Below are positions 34,638 through 43,255 of a stretch of 64,000 nucleotides of DNA, piece by piece. Origin of the DNA: DASQFI01 sp035633215 (lineage in GTDB: Bacteria > Acidobacteriota > Vicinamibacteria > Vicinamibacterales > SCN-69-37); contig DASQFI010000067.1 in NCBI GenBank assembly GCA_035633215.1, positions 31,544-95,543 on the forward strand, in the 5' to 3' direction. Position 1 is the first letter of the stretch. Every line of letters begins with the position of its first letter. The translations under genes and the position numbers were made by a program. The notes under the pieces are model-generated. The model worked only from the letters and a program-made list of their open reading frames with translations. It was not told where the DNA came from and searched no databases.

Positions 34638-37600
34638 GCCGTCGCCTCGCGCGGCAGGACGACGAGAAACGCCACGACCTCGAAGTCGTTGATGCCGGCG
34701 AACTCGCCTTTGAGCCCGTGGGTACCACCGGGCGAAAATAAGCTTGCGACGGCACGCTCCTCTCGACGGCCCCCGACGGAGGCCACGGCTGTCGCGAGGA
34801 GACGCTGCATGCCGGACATGTCCTCGCCCTGTCGGCTGGCCGTGTCAAAACGGCCGGCAGCGGCGAGATCCGGAACCTCCCGGCCTAGTGTCAGCCGCTT
34901 GAGACGGTCCAGCACCTGCTTCGCCTGTGAATACGGCAGCACCGCGGTGCCATCTTGAGCGACGTGCACGACGAAGTGAGGCGCGAGCGGGTAACCAGTC
35001 TCGGCCGTGCGAAGCGCTGCGTCCGAGGCCGCCCGCAGACAAAAGATCGCACCCGGCGGAATGTCATGGTCCATGGTGCCAGCCACTGCGAACGCGCCGA
35101 ATGGCGCCCGCTCCAGAACGTCACCATGAGTCTTCGTGAACTGCGCCAAGTCGATCCGGAAGTCGGTGAGCGTCAGGTCCGCTATCGAGACGCCGGTCGA
35201 CAGGTCTTCGAGGTCTATCACCGCGTCCTGAAGCTTTAGCAACTGCTTGCGCCGGTACTCCAGGTCGTTCATTTGATTGCCGGACTGCTGCTCGATCAGG
35301 TTCTCCTCGCCGGTTGCTGAGATGTCGAGCAGCACCATCTTCCCGCTGACTCGCTGCTCGAGGTTGATGTACTCCTCCAGCTCGATGTTCGGCCAGAAGT
35401 TCACGAGCTGAATCTGATCGTTCGGCGAGCCTATGCGGTCGATGCGGCCAAATCGTTGGATGATACGGACGGGATTCCAGTGGATGTCGTAGTTGATGAG
35501 CCAGTCGCAGTCCTGCAGATTCTGGCCTTCGGAAATGCAGTCGGTGGCGATGAGGAGGTCCAGTTCGCCTTCCCCAGCCAGCTCCGCCGGACGCTCTTTC
35601 GAGCGCGGCGAAAAGGCTGTCAGAATCGAGCCGAGGTCCTTGCGCAGATTCGTCAGAGTCGTCTGATTCCGACCCGCTCCGGTAACAAGCGCTGACTCGA
35701 TCCCGAGCCTGTCCTTGGCCCATGGTGCAAGCTGGTCGTAGAGGTAGCGGGCGGTATCCGCGAACGCGGTGAACACAACGACCTTGCGGTTGCCCGGGTT
35801 GATGGGCGACGCGCACTTTCTTGTGATCATCGTTCGGAGCGCCTCGAGCTTTGCGTCGCGTGCGGCCGTCACCTGCTGCGCGGCCGCGTGTAGCTGGGCC
35901 AGCCGATTCCGGTCTTCGATGAGGTCCTGCCGCCAGCGAATAACGTCGACGTCTTTGAGGAGAACCTTCACCTTCCGCCCCACGAGCAGGCTTTCGTAGG
36001 CCGGGTCGTCGATGTCGATCTCCCCGATGTCTACTTCTTCGACTTCGTGGTCCTCCGCCTGGATATGCGCGAGAGTATTCTCGACGTCCTCGAGTTGCCG
36101 GTGAACCGTGAGTGCAAACGAGGTCACTGCGCTTTCCATCCGCTTGAGGACGTTGACGCGCAGTAAGTGAATCAGGCTTTCTTCCCGGTCCACTTGCCGA
36201 AAGAAACCCTCGCGCCCGGTCAATCTAGTGCTGTACTTCGCATCGTACGCCGCCTGCTTGTGGGGCAAGACGTATCGAAGTGGCGCGTACGCGGCGAGCG
36301 TCAGCTTGCGGATCTCGGTGTTGATATCTCGAATGGATCGGAACTCACCGGCGCGATCGACGTCAGCCTTGATGTTGATCGGCTTCAGCCTCGTTGGGAA
36401 TCGACCCGTCTCTTCTGTGCCGTAATACTTCTCGATGTGCTTCCGCGAACGCGCGATCGTTAAGAGGTCCAGAAGAGTGAAGTAATCGAATCCGAGCATG
36501 TCGATCAGCCACGTGGGTGTCCGGTCTTGGTCCTCGAGATCTAGCCACCGATTGAACTGCTTCTGGGCCAGCCGTGTCGTCGCATCAATGCTGGCGACGC
36601 CGGAGTCCACGAGCGCTGTGTCGTTGCCCTCTGTGGCAAACGCGATCTGGTTCCTCAAGTCAGCGAGGCGGTTGTTGACCGGTGTCGCAGAGAGCATGAG
36701 CACGCGCGTCTTGACGCCTTCCTTGATGATCCGGCGCATGAGCCGGTCGTAGCGCGTTTCGCCTCCTTGCTTGGGCGTTTGTTTGTTTCGGAAGTTGTGC
36801 GACTCGTCGATGACGACGAGATCGTAGTTGCCCCAGTTGACGTGGGACAGATCGATGTCGCCGGACATGCCGCCGTCGCGCGAGAGATCCGTGTGGTTCA
36901 GGACGTCGTAGTTGAGCCGGTCAGTAGCCAGAACATTGCGGCGATCGTTGGCCTTATAGATCGTCCAGTTGTCGCGGAGCCGCTTCGGGCAGAGCACGAG
37001 GACGCGGTCGTTTCTCAGCTCGAAGTATTTGATGATCGCCAGCGCTTCGAACGTCTTTCCGAGCCCGACGCTGTCGGCGATGATGCACCCGCCGTAACGG
37101 TCAAGTTTATCCAGCGCGCCAACTACGCCGTCCCGCTGGAACTTGAAGAGCTTCCTCCAGACGACCGTGTCGCGTATGCCGGTTGCCGAGTTCACCACGC
37201 GTTCTTCGTCGAGGGCGTCGGCAGTTCCACTGAAGAGGTGGTGGAGAATCAGCGCGTATACGGTGAATGGCGCGCGTGGTGCCGCGATCTCGTGCAACCT
37301 ACCGAGGAGACTATCGTGTGCGTCGCCGCCCGCGCTTAGACTTCCCCACTGCGCGTCGAACCAGGAGCTCAAGAGCGCACTCTCTTCTGCGTTCTCAGAC
37401 GCCTGAATCAAACTCAAAGTGTTACCGGGTGTGAGTCCAAGCCCTTCTGAGCTGAATGCGAGGGAACCGAGGGCCACCAGCGTCGGTTTCCCATGTCCGT
37501 CTCTGGTCACGAAAGCCCCCTGGGGGACGCGGCCGACGGCCTGACGTATCTCGACGTGTTCACGGATCCAGGCTTCGCACCGGCCAGCAAGCCACGACGC

Positions 37601-37834
37601 CTGCAGTCGATTCCGCGAGGGCCGATCGGCGTCAGTGCCGACCAGTCCGAGCTCCTCGTCACTCTTGGGAAGCAGAAGTCGCGTGCCATCCAGACTGGTG
37701 AGCTCGGCACGCATAGCTTCGAAAGCAAACAGGGAGAATGTGGGCGTAACAATGTCCAACCGACCGCCGTGGGCGAGGCAGGGGCGGATTAGGTCGATGA
37801 CGCGATCGGTTCCGGAGTTACGAACGAGTTTCAC
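34634..37834 (-). CDS. SNF2-family helicase with degenerate N-terminal PLD-like domain
   Basis: 1066 residues, first gene of the operon. Residues about 1-150 resemble a PLD domain without catalytic His/Lys (LDIVTPTFSLFAFEAM; LVALGSLAFSSEGLGLTPGN). The motor begins with CIIADSVGLGKTFEALA (250-266); then LVVIDESHNFRN, MLSATPVNNRL, and the C-terminal DCISEGQNLQDCDW and QRFGRIDRIGS. Such helicases translocate duplex DNA. As the first gene of a five-gene unit ending in Mod and Res, it may supply a second ATP-driven step. Confidence 0.88.
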   Translation of the reverse strand: MKLVRNSGTDRVIDLIRPCLAHGGRLDIVTPTFSLFAFEAMRAELTSLDGTRLLLPKSDEELGLVGTDADRPSRNRLQASWLAGRCEAWIREHVEIRQAVGRVPQGAFVTRDGHGKPTLVALGSLAFSSEGLGLTPGNTLSLIQASENAEESALLSSWFDAQWGSLSAGGDAHDSLLGRLHEIAAPRAPFTVYALILHHLFSGTADALDEERVVNSATGIRDTVVWRKLFKFQRDGVVGALDKLDRYGGCIIADSVGLGKTFEALAIIKYFELRNDRVLVLCPKRLRDNWTIYKANDRRNVLATDRLNYDVLNHTDLSRDGGMSGDIDLSHVNWGNYDLVVIDESHNFRNKQTPKQGGETRYDRLMRRIIKEGVKTRVLMLSATPVNNRLADLRNQIAFATEGNDTALVDSGVASIDATTRLAQKQFNRWLDLEDQDRTPTWLIDMLGFDYFTLLDLLTIARSRKHIEKYYGTEETGRFPTRLKPINIKADVDRAGEFRSIRDINTEIRKLTLAAYAPLRYVLPHKQAAYDAKYSTRLTGREGFFRQVDREESLIHLLRVNVLKRMESAVTSFALTVHRQLEDVENTLAHIQAEDHEVEEVDIGEIDIDDPAYESLLVGRKVKVLLKDVDVIRWRQDLIEDRNRLAQLHAAAQQVTAARDAKLEALRTMITRKCASPINPGNRKVVVFTAFADTARYLYDQLAPWAKDRLGIESALVTGAGRNQTTLTNLRKDLGSILTAFSPRSKERPAELAGEGELDLLIATDCISEGQNLQDCDWLINYDIHWNPVRIIQRFGRIDRIGSPNDQIQLVNFWPNIELEEYINLEQRVSGKMVLLDISATGEENLIEQQSGNQMNDLEYRRKQLLKLQDAVIDLEDLSTGVSIADLTLTDFRIDLAQFTKTHGDVLERAPFGAFAVAGTMDHDIPPGAIFCLRAASDAALRTAETGYPLAPHFVVHVAQDGTAVLPYSQAKQVLDRLKRLTLGREVPDLAAAGRFDTASRQGEDMSGMQRLLATAVASVGGRREERAVASLFSPGGTHGLKGEFAGINDFEVVAFLVVLPREATA

Positions 37835-38035
37835 TGCTCATTCCCGGGGGCTTTCCCGCGACGACGGGTCGAGATCCAAGTGCGGAGCCGGGTATTCGTA
37901 CGGTGCGTTTCAGGATGGGCCGATCGAAAGAACTCTCCGCCATGGGGCGCGCAGAGATTGTACCGCGCGATCAGAAGAAGCGATACGTATCCAAAGGCCG
38001 AATGTGACAATAGTGACCTTGCAAATCAGGCACCT

Positions 38036-41000
38036 TCACCGCGCCAGCTCCCTGTACCTTGCCAGCGCGTTCGCCAGCTGCATCTGCCGCGGCGTCCGGC
38101 ACTCGGGCTCGAACAGGCGGGGGCTCGCGACGAGAATGCATGCGCAACGCACCCGCGACGTCGCGACGTTGAGCCGGTTGAGGCTGTAGAGGAACTCCAT
38201 GCCCCGCGGTGCGTCTTCGGGGCGTGACGTTGCCATCGAGTAGATGACCACCGGCGCCTCCTGGCCCTGGAACTTGTCCACCGTGCCGATGCGGTCAGCA
38301 GGAAGATCCACGCGCTCCTGCAGAAGATTGACGTGTGCGTTGTAGGGCGCGACGACGAGAACGTCCGCGGGCGTGAGTCGGCGTTCCTGCCCGGCTTCGT
38401 CGGTCCATCCGGCGCTTGAGTCGAGCAGCCCTAAGACGATGGCTCGAACGATGTCGGCCTCCTCCGACGAAGAATTTCGACAGCCATCGTGCTCGACGTC
38501 CACGACGAAGAGGCCCGCGCCCTCGAAGCGGCCTGCACGGACGAGACGCTGCCGCTCGAGGCCAGGCTTCGACGTGAGCTTGCGCTCGTAGAAAACCTCC
38601 GACGTGAACGCCGAGACCTCCGGCGCGAGCCGATACGTGATCGGCAGGAAGATCCCGCGTCCCTCTGGCATCGTTTGATGCCCGCCAAGGATGTGATCCA
38701 GCGCGGAGATCTCCGCGCCATCCGGATGATGTCCCCGCTGGGGCTGATCGAGCTGCTGCGGGTCGCCGAGCAGGACGAGGCTCCGCGCCGCCGGCGCGAC
38801 CGCGAGGACATTCGCGAGTGCCATCTGGCCCGCTTCGTCCACGAAGAGCACGTCGGCGGCCTTCACGAACTCCGGCCGCGCCCACATCCACGCCGTGCCG
38901 CCGAGTACGCGACCACCCGGCTGCTCCAGCCACGCGCGCGCGCCTGCGTTGTCCGTCACTTCCTCGACCTCAACGTCAGCCGCCGCGGGCAGCTCGTCGT
39001 CGCCCGGCTTGTGGGCGATCGGAAGCGATCCTGCCGCGGCCTTGCCGGCATCGACCAGCAGCTTGCGGATGACCTTGTGGCTGTTCGCGACGACGCCAAC
39101 CTTGCGGCCGGCGGCGGCGAGATGGGCAATCATCTTCGCGCCGGTGAACGTCTTCCCCGCTCCGGGCGGTCCCTGAATCGCGAGCACGCTGTCGTCGAGG
39201 TCGGCGCCCACGCGGACTGCGAAATCAGTCGCGCTCTCCGGCCCGTCGCGCAGAAACGGCCCCGACGCCAGTCGTGGAGCGCGCGCCAGCAGGAGATCGT
39301 TCACGACCCGGTCGCCCCGGCCATCGTCGACTCCCACGCCAATTACGCTCTCGGCCACCCGCTGGATCGACTTCTCCTGCTCGGGCGCGTGGACGATGTG
39401 AACCGCGATGACGGTCGTGGGATGCGTTTCGTTTTCTCCGACCCGCTTCTTGATGTCGATGGTCCGCGCCGCCTTGTCGATGGCCTCGACCGTGCCGAGC
39501 TCCGTGTCGTCAGGAAGGCGAAGCTCGTCGTCCTTTCGGACGTCGTTCTCCTGGACCGGGTAGGTGTAACGATCGACGACCGCCTTCTTGCGGCCGCCGG
39601 CCGGCGGCGTGAACACGCGGGCGGCATGGGTCAGTCCGACGAGCGCGCCGGGCTCGTCGATCAGATCGTCAACGGGCTTCTCGCGCAGCCGGTGAAACTC
39701 GCCCCAGGCAAAGCGCTCCTCGCACCGGTGCCAGTCAACGAGGCCTGCAAGGAGATGGCGGGCGCGTTCCTCGGGCGTGCGTTTGGCTGGCTCGTCCGCA
39801 ACCGTCGCCAGCAACTGCGACCGCAATTCCATCGCGCGGCGATCCCGATCCTTGATCTTCTCGGACGGGTCCCCTGGCTCGAGGGGCGGGCGCGCGATGT
39901 CGGCGCCGGCAGCGATCTGCTGATCCCGGAGCGACTCGAGCCAGCAGCGCAGCTCGAGCGTCGACCGACAGTCATCCTTGTTGTAGCCCTCGACAATCGC
40001 GGCGATCGCCGGAGTCACCGCGCTCGCATCGCCGACCTCGAGCGCGACCTCGACGAGCCGCCGCTGGTCGCCGGCCTCGTCGAGCGCGACGTCGCGGACG
40101 AAGCCGTAGAACGGCTCGAGACTCTTGATCGAGTAGTTCTCGACGCCCGCCCGGAGCGCGCGCCGAACGATCGCGTAGAGATCGACGAAACGGCCGCCGC
40201 GCAGCAGGCGATCAATGTCAGCCTCGCGCGCCGCGTATCGTCCCGCGAGGCGCTTGAACGCGGACGGCTCGTACGCGGCGTAGTGATAGACGTGCATCGA
40301 CGGATCCGCGTCGAGCGCCGTCATGATCTCGGTCATCACCTGGTCGAACGCCGCGCGCTCGTCGCCATCCGTGAACGCCCAGCGCGCCGAGTAGTGAAAC
40401 GACCCGGCGGCATCGACGCGGCCGAGGCCGAACAGGTACTCGCGCCCGCCCTCACCCGGCTCGACTCCCCCGGCGGGACGGCCGAAGGGGTCGCCTTCGA
40501 GATCGAGGAACAGATCTCCAGGTCCGGGCGCGGGCAATTGCGGCAAGCCACACGTCGGATCGATCGGCAGCGCTTCCCAAACCGGATAGCCGGATGTCCG
40601 CCGCTCGAGTTGCAGACGCGCCTGCGCGCGCAGTCGCTCGTACGTCTCTTTCGCGCCGCGGCCCGGCGTGAACTCGAGCGGGACCGGCAGCGCGGCCAGC
40701 GCGGCCAGCGTCGTGACGCCGTGGCCGGCCAATTCGATCGTGTGCAGACGCCCGAGCCCCGCGACAAAGCAGAGGTGATCGTCGTGTCGGCGCTGTGAGG
40801 TGCAGCGCGCCGACCAGCGGCAGACCGCGCAATGCTCTACGGGATCGGGATACGTTGTCTGCCCGTCGGCGGCGCGGCCGGCTTCGACGACCTGCCAGAG
40901 CCGGCCCTTGATCTGTCGATACAACGCCGCGAAGTCGTCGAAGCGAAACTCGTGCGTGCCGGCGGGCGTGACGACGTGGAAGTGTTCCGGCGCGCGCCCT

Positions 41001-41476
41001 TGCATCTCGCCCACGAGCTCGGAGTAGACGCACAACTGCAGGATCGTGCCGCCGCGCGTCTCGCGCGCGAGCTTCGTGTCCTGCGCCTCGTACGACCACG
41101 CGCCGAGCGCGGGACTGGGTACGCTCACCTTACGCAGCACATCGGCGTAGCCGGACCAGCGCTCGTTCCCGAGCGCTGCCTGAACGATGACGTCGGCGCC
41201 GCCGCGCATGGCGGCAAGAGTGGCGGCCCGGCGTTCATCGAGCGGACCGTCCGCGATTTCGACGATGTCCAGGCCCTGTGCGCGGAGCGAGTCAACGTAG
41301 CGTTTCTCGTGCGCATCGCCGCGTTCGCGAAGGATGGCCGCGAGCGGATCGACGAACGCCGGCTTCTCGAGCCGCCCTCCGACCGCGAGCAGGTCGAGCG
41401 CGGTCTTGTGCCGGCACACGAGAAGATTCGCGAGGTCAGTTGGCGAGGCGAGCAGCCGGCCGGCATGAAGGTGCAT
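38036..41476 (-). CDS. TM0106-family RecB-like nuclease fused to SF1 helicase
   Basis: 1146 residues. The N-terminal Cas4/RecB-like nuclease has Cys21 and a CAVCRWSARC cluster near 217-226, together able to hold a 4Fe-4S cluster, with an E-x-Q/K-type core (WSYEAQDTKL). A middle RNase-H-like domain begins LFLDLEGDPF (near 322) and includes YNKDDCRSTLELRCW. The C-terminal UPF1/Dna2-like SF1 helicase has IQGPPGAGKTFTGAKM, VLFVDEAGQM, GDPQQLDQPQ and LNVATSRVRCA. The family probably acts in DNA repair or end processing, possibly in defence. It is 200 bp upstream of the type III-like operon, on the same strand. Confidence 0.88.
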   Translation of the reverse strand: MHLHAGRLLASPTDLANLLVCRHKTALDLLAVGGRLEKPAFVDPLAAILRERGDAHEKRYVDSLRAQGLDIVEIADGPLDERRAATLAAMRGGADVIVQAALGNERWSGYADVLRKVSVPSPALGAWSYEAQDTKLARETRGGTILQLCVYSELVGEMQGRAPEHFHVVTPAGTHEFRFDDFAALYRQIKGRLWQVVEAGRAADGQTTYPDPVEHCAVCRWSARCTSQRRHDDHLCFVAGLGRLHTIELAGHGVTTLAALAALPVPLEFTPGRGAKETYERLRAQARLQLERRTSGYPVWEALPIDPTCGLPQLPAPGPGDLFLDLEGDPFGRPAGGVEPGEGGREYLFGLGRVDAAGSFHYSARWAFTDGDERAAFDQVMTEIMTALDADPSMHVYHYAAYEPSAFKRLAGRYAAREADIDRLLRGGRFVDLYAIVRRALRAGVENYSIKSLEPFYGFVRDVALDEAGDQRRLVEVALEVGDASAVTPAIAAIVEGYNKDDCRSTLELRCWLESLRDQQIAAGADIARPPLEPGDPSEKIKDRDRRAMELRSQLLATVADEPAKRTPEERARHLLAGLVDWHRCEERFAWGEFHRLREKPVDDLIDEPGALVGLTHAARVFTPPAGGRKKAVVDRYTYPVQENDVRKDDELRLPDDTELGTVEAIDKAARTIDIKKRVGENETHPTTVIAVHIVHAPEQEKSIQRVAESVIGVGVDDGRGDRVVNDLLLARAPRLASGPFLRDGPESATDFAVRVGADLDDSVLAIQGPPGAGKTFTGAKMIAHLAAAGRKVGVVANSHKVIRKLLVDAGKAAAGSLPIAHKPGDDELPAAADVEVEEVTDNAGARAWLEQPGGRVLGGTAWMWARPEFVKAADVLFVDEAGQMALANVLAVAPAARSLVLLGDPQQLDQPQRGHHPDGAEISALDHILGGHQTMPEGRGIFLPITYRLAPEVSAFTSEVFYERKLTSKPGLERQRLVRAGRFEGAGLFVVDVEHDGCRNSSSEEADIVRAIVLGLLDSSAGWTDEAGQERRLTPADVLVVAPYNAHVNLLQERVDLPADRIGTVDKFQGQEAPVVIYSMATSRPEDAPRGMEFLYSLNRLNVATSRVRCACILVASPRLFEPECRTPRQMQLANALARYRELAR

Positions 41477-41594
41477 GTTCGCGCCGACCAGCCTACTGCA
41501 GGGGGTGTGACAGGGCGGTTCCTACGCGGTTTGTTCGCTCATGTGCTCGGCATGAACAGCACCGTAATCGACCGAAGCGGATTGCATCAGGTTT

Positions 41595-43121
41595 CTATCG
41601 TGTCCCCAGTCGCAGCACTTCGATCACACGATTTTTGAGCAGCTCCCCCGTCGCCGGATCCCGGAACGTCGCCATATCCCCGCCGGGCATCGAGAACGCG
41701 TGCAGGCGGCCGCGAAGCGCCGGCAGCCGGCCTTCCCAGTTGGCGACCCACGCCGCCTCCCCGCCGGCCTGCACGATTCGGCCCCTCGAGTAGACGATGA
41801 ACCGGGTCCGGGGATTGGCGGCCGCGACGTAGGCGAAAAACACAAGGAGCCGATTCTGCGCCATGTCGAACAGATGTTCGTAGACCTCCTTGTCGCTCGA
41901 GACGCGTTGGTCGAACAGACAGGAGAGGTGGCTGATGATCAAGTCCGGGTTCTCGGCGATCACCTGCTCCTCGCGGTGCCAGACCGGGCTGGTGTTTTCC
42001 TTCCGGATGCCGACCGGCAGCCCCCGCAAGATGTCAGTGACATCGTCGGCATTGGTCCCGCCAGCCGCGGCCGTGCGCGGATCGTAGACGCGGCCGGGCA
42101 ACGGCGAGTCCATGAGAACGATCACGGGCTGAGGGTTGGGCGGAGGGCCGAGGTTGCGACGAGGCCCGACCGACCAGAGAATCGCGACGGCGGCCGCGAG
42201 TGCAGCTGCCCAGACCGCGTGCACGATCCACCGCCGAGAAGGTGCGATGCTAGCCGCGGCGCGAGCGTCACCCGCATCTTCGCCAATCCACTTCAGAGCG
42301 CGCAGCAGATCGCCGGCGTTCTGCCAGCGTTCGTCCGGGTCTCGCGCCAGGCACGTCGAGATCACACGGCCGAGCGACGGCGGCAGGCCGGCGGCTTCCG
42401 GCAGCCGCGGCCTGGATTCACCGAGAATCGCGGCAGCCAGCCCGGCCGCCGACGTGCCGGCGAACGCGCGCTGGCCCGTCGCCATCTCGAACAGCACGGC
42501 GCCGAACGCAAAGATGTCGGTCCGCCCGTCGACGGGCCGGCCCTCGAGCTGTTCCGGCGCCATGTACGGCACCGTGCCGACGAGCGCGCCTTCAATGGTG
42601 GCCTGCACCGTCGTGAGTTGATCCGTGCCGGATCCGTCTGCAATCGGCCGGTGCCTGGCGACGCCGAAGTCCAGAAGCTTGACGCCGCCCTTGGTCAGCA
42701 TCACATTGGCGGGCTTGAGGTCCCGGTGTGTGATGCCCGCGCGGTGCGCCGCGTCGAGCGCGCTCGCGATTTCCGTGGCCGCGCGCAGCAGCTCCGCGAG
42801 CGGCAGCGGTCCGCGCTCGAGCCGCTGCTCCAGCGTCTCTCCCTCGACGTATTCCATGACGAGATAGTCGCGGCCGTCCTCGCGGCCGACGTCGTGGATC
42901 GCGCAGATATGCGGGTGGTTGAGGGCGGCAATCGCGCGCGCTTCGCGCTCGAGCCGAAGACGATGCTGTGGATCGTCGCTGTCTGGACCGGCGGTCAGCT
43001 TCAGGGCAACCGTGCGGCCAAGGCGCGTGTCATGGGCGCGGAACACTTCGCCCATTCCGCCTTCGCCCAGCTTTCCCAGAATCTCGTAGGGACCGAGCCG
43101 CGTGCCCTTTGCGAGCGACAT
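41595..43121 (-). CDS. Serine/threonine kinase with short non-propeller extracytoplasmic domain
   Basis: 508 residues. Kinase domain with LGEGGMGEVFRAHD, VALK (Lys41), HRDLKPANVML, DFGVARH and YMAPEQLEG; all catalytic residues present. A transmembrane helix lies near 300-320 (WAAALAAAVAILWSV). The remaining 185 residues are not a TolB propeller: they include VIVLMDSPLPGRVYDPRT, NADDVTDILRGLP, DLIISHLSCLF and RFIVYSRGR. The alpha/beta alternation with GGTNADDV could be a small-molecule-binding fold. Divergent from the ADOP permease gene. Confidence 0.88.
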   Translation of the reverse strand: MSLAKGTRLGPYEILGKLGEGGMGEVFRAHDTRLGRTVALKLTAGPDSDDPQHRLRLEREARAIAALNHPHICAIHDVGREDGRDYLVMEYVEGETLEQRLERGPLPLAELLRAATEIASALDAAHRAGITHRDLKPANVMLTKGGVKLLDFGVARHRPIADGSGTDQLTTVQATIEGALVGTVPYMAPEQLEGRPVDGRTDIFAFGAVLFEMATGQRAFAGTSAAGLAAAILGESRPRLPEAAGLPPSLGRVISTCLARDPDERWQNAGDLLRALKWIGEDAGDARAAASIAPSRRWIVHAVWAAALAAAVAILWSVGPRRNLGPPPNPQPVIVLMDSPLPGRVYDPRTAAAGGTNADDVTDILRGLPVGIRKENTSPVWHREEQVIAENPDLIISHLSCLFDQRVSSDKEVYEHLFDMAQNRLLVFFAYVAAANPRTRFIVYSRGRIVQAGGEAAWVANWEGRLPALRGRLHAFSMPGGDMATFRDPATGELLKNRVIEVLRLGTR

Positions 43122-43255
43122 GGCCGTGGATGGCCGTGAGCTTGTCAGCAGGTTTTTGACCTGTCAAGGAAGCCGGCACGCCGGGCGCATGCAAATAGCT
43201 GTTATCCATTGACGGGGTTCGTCCGTCTTAAGATACGCACCCCACACCCACCCTC

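Noticed and set aside
38489..40798. Plus-strand frame of 769 codons opposite the TM0106 gene
   Set aside because: Low-complexity Arg-rich product; the minus-strand protein has all nuclease and helicase motifs.
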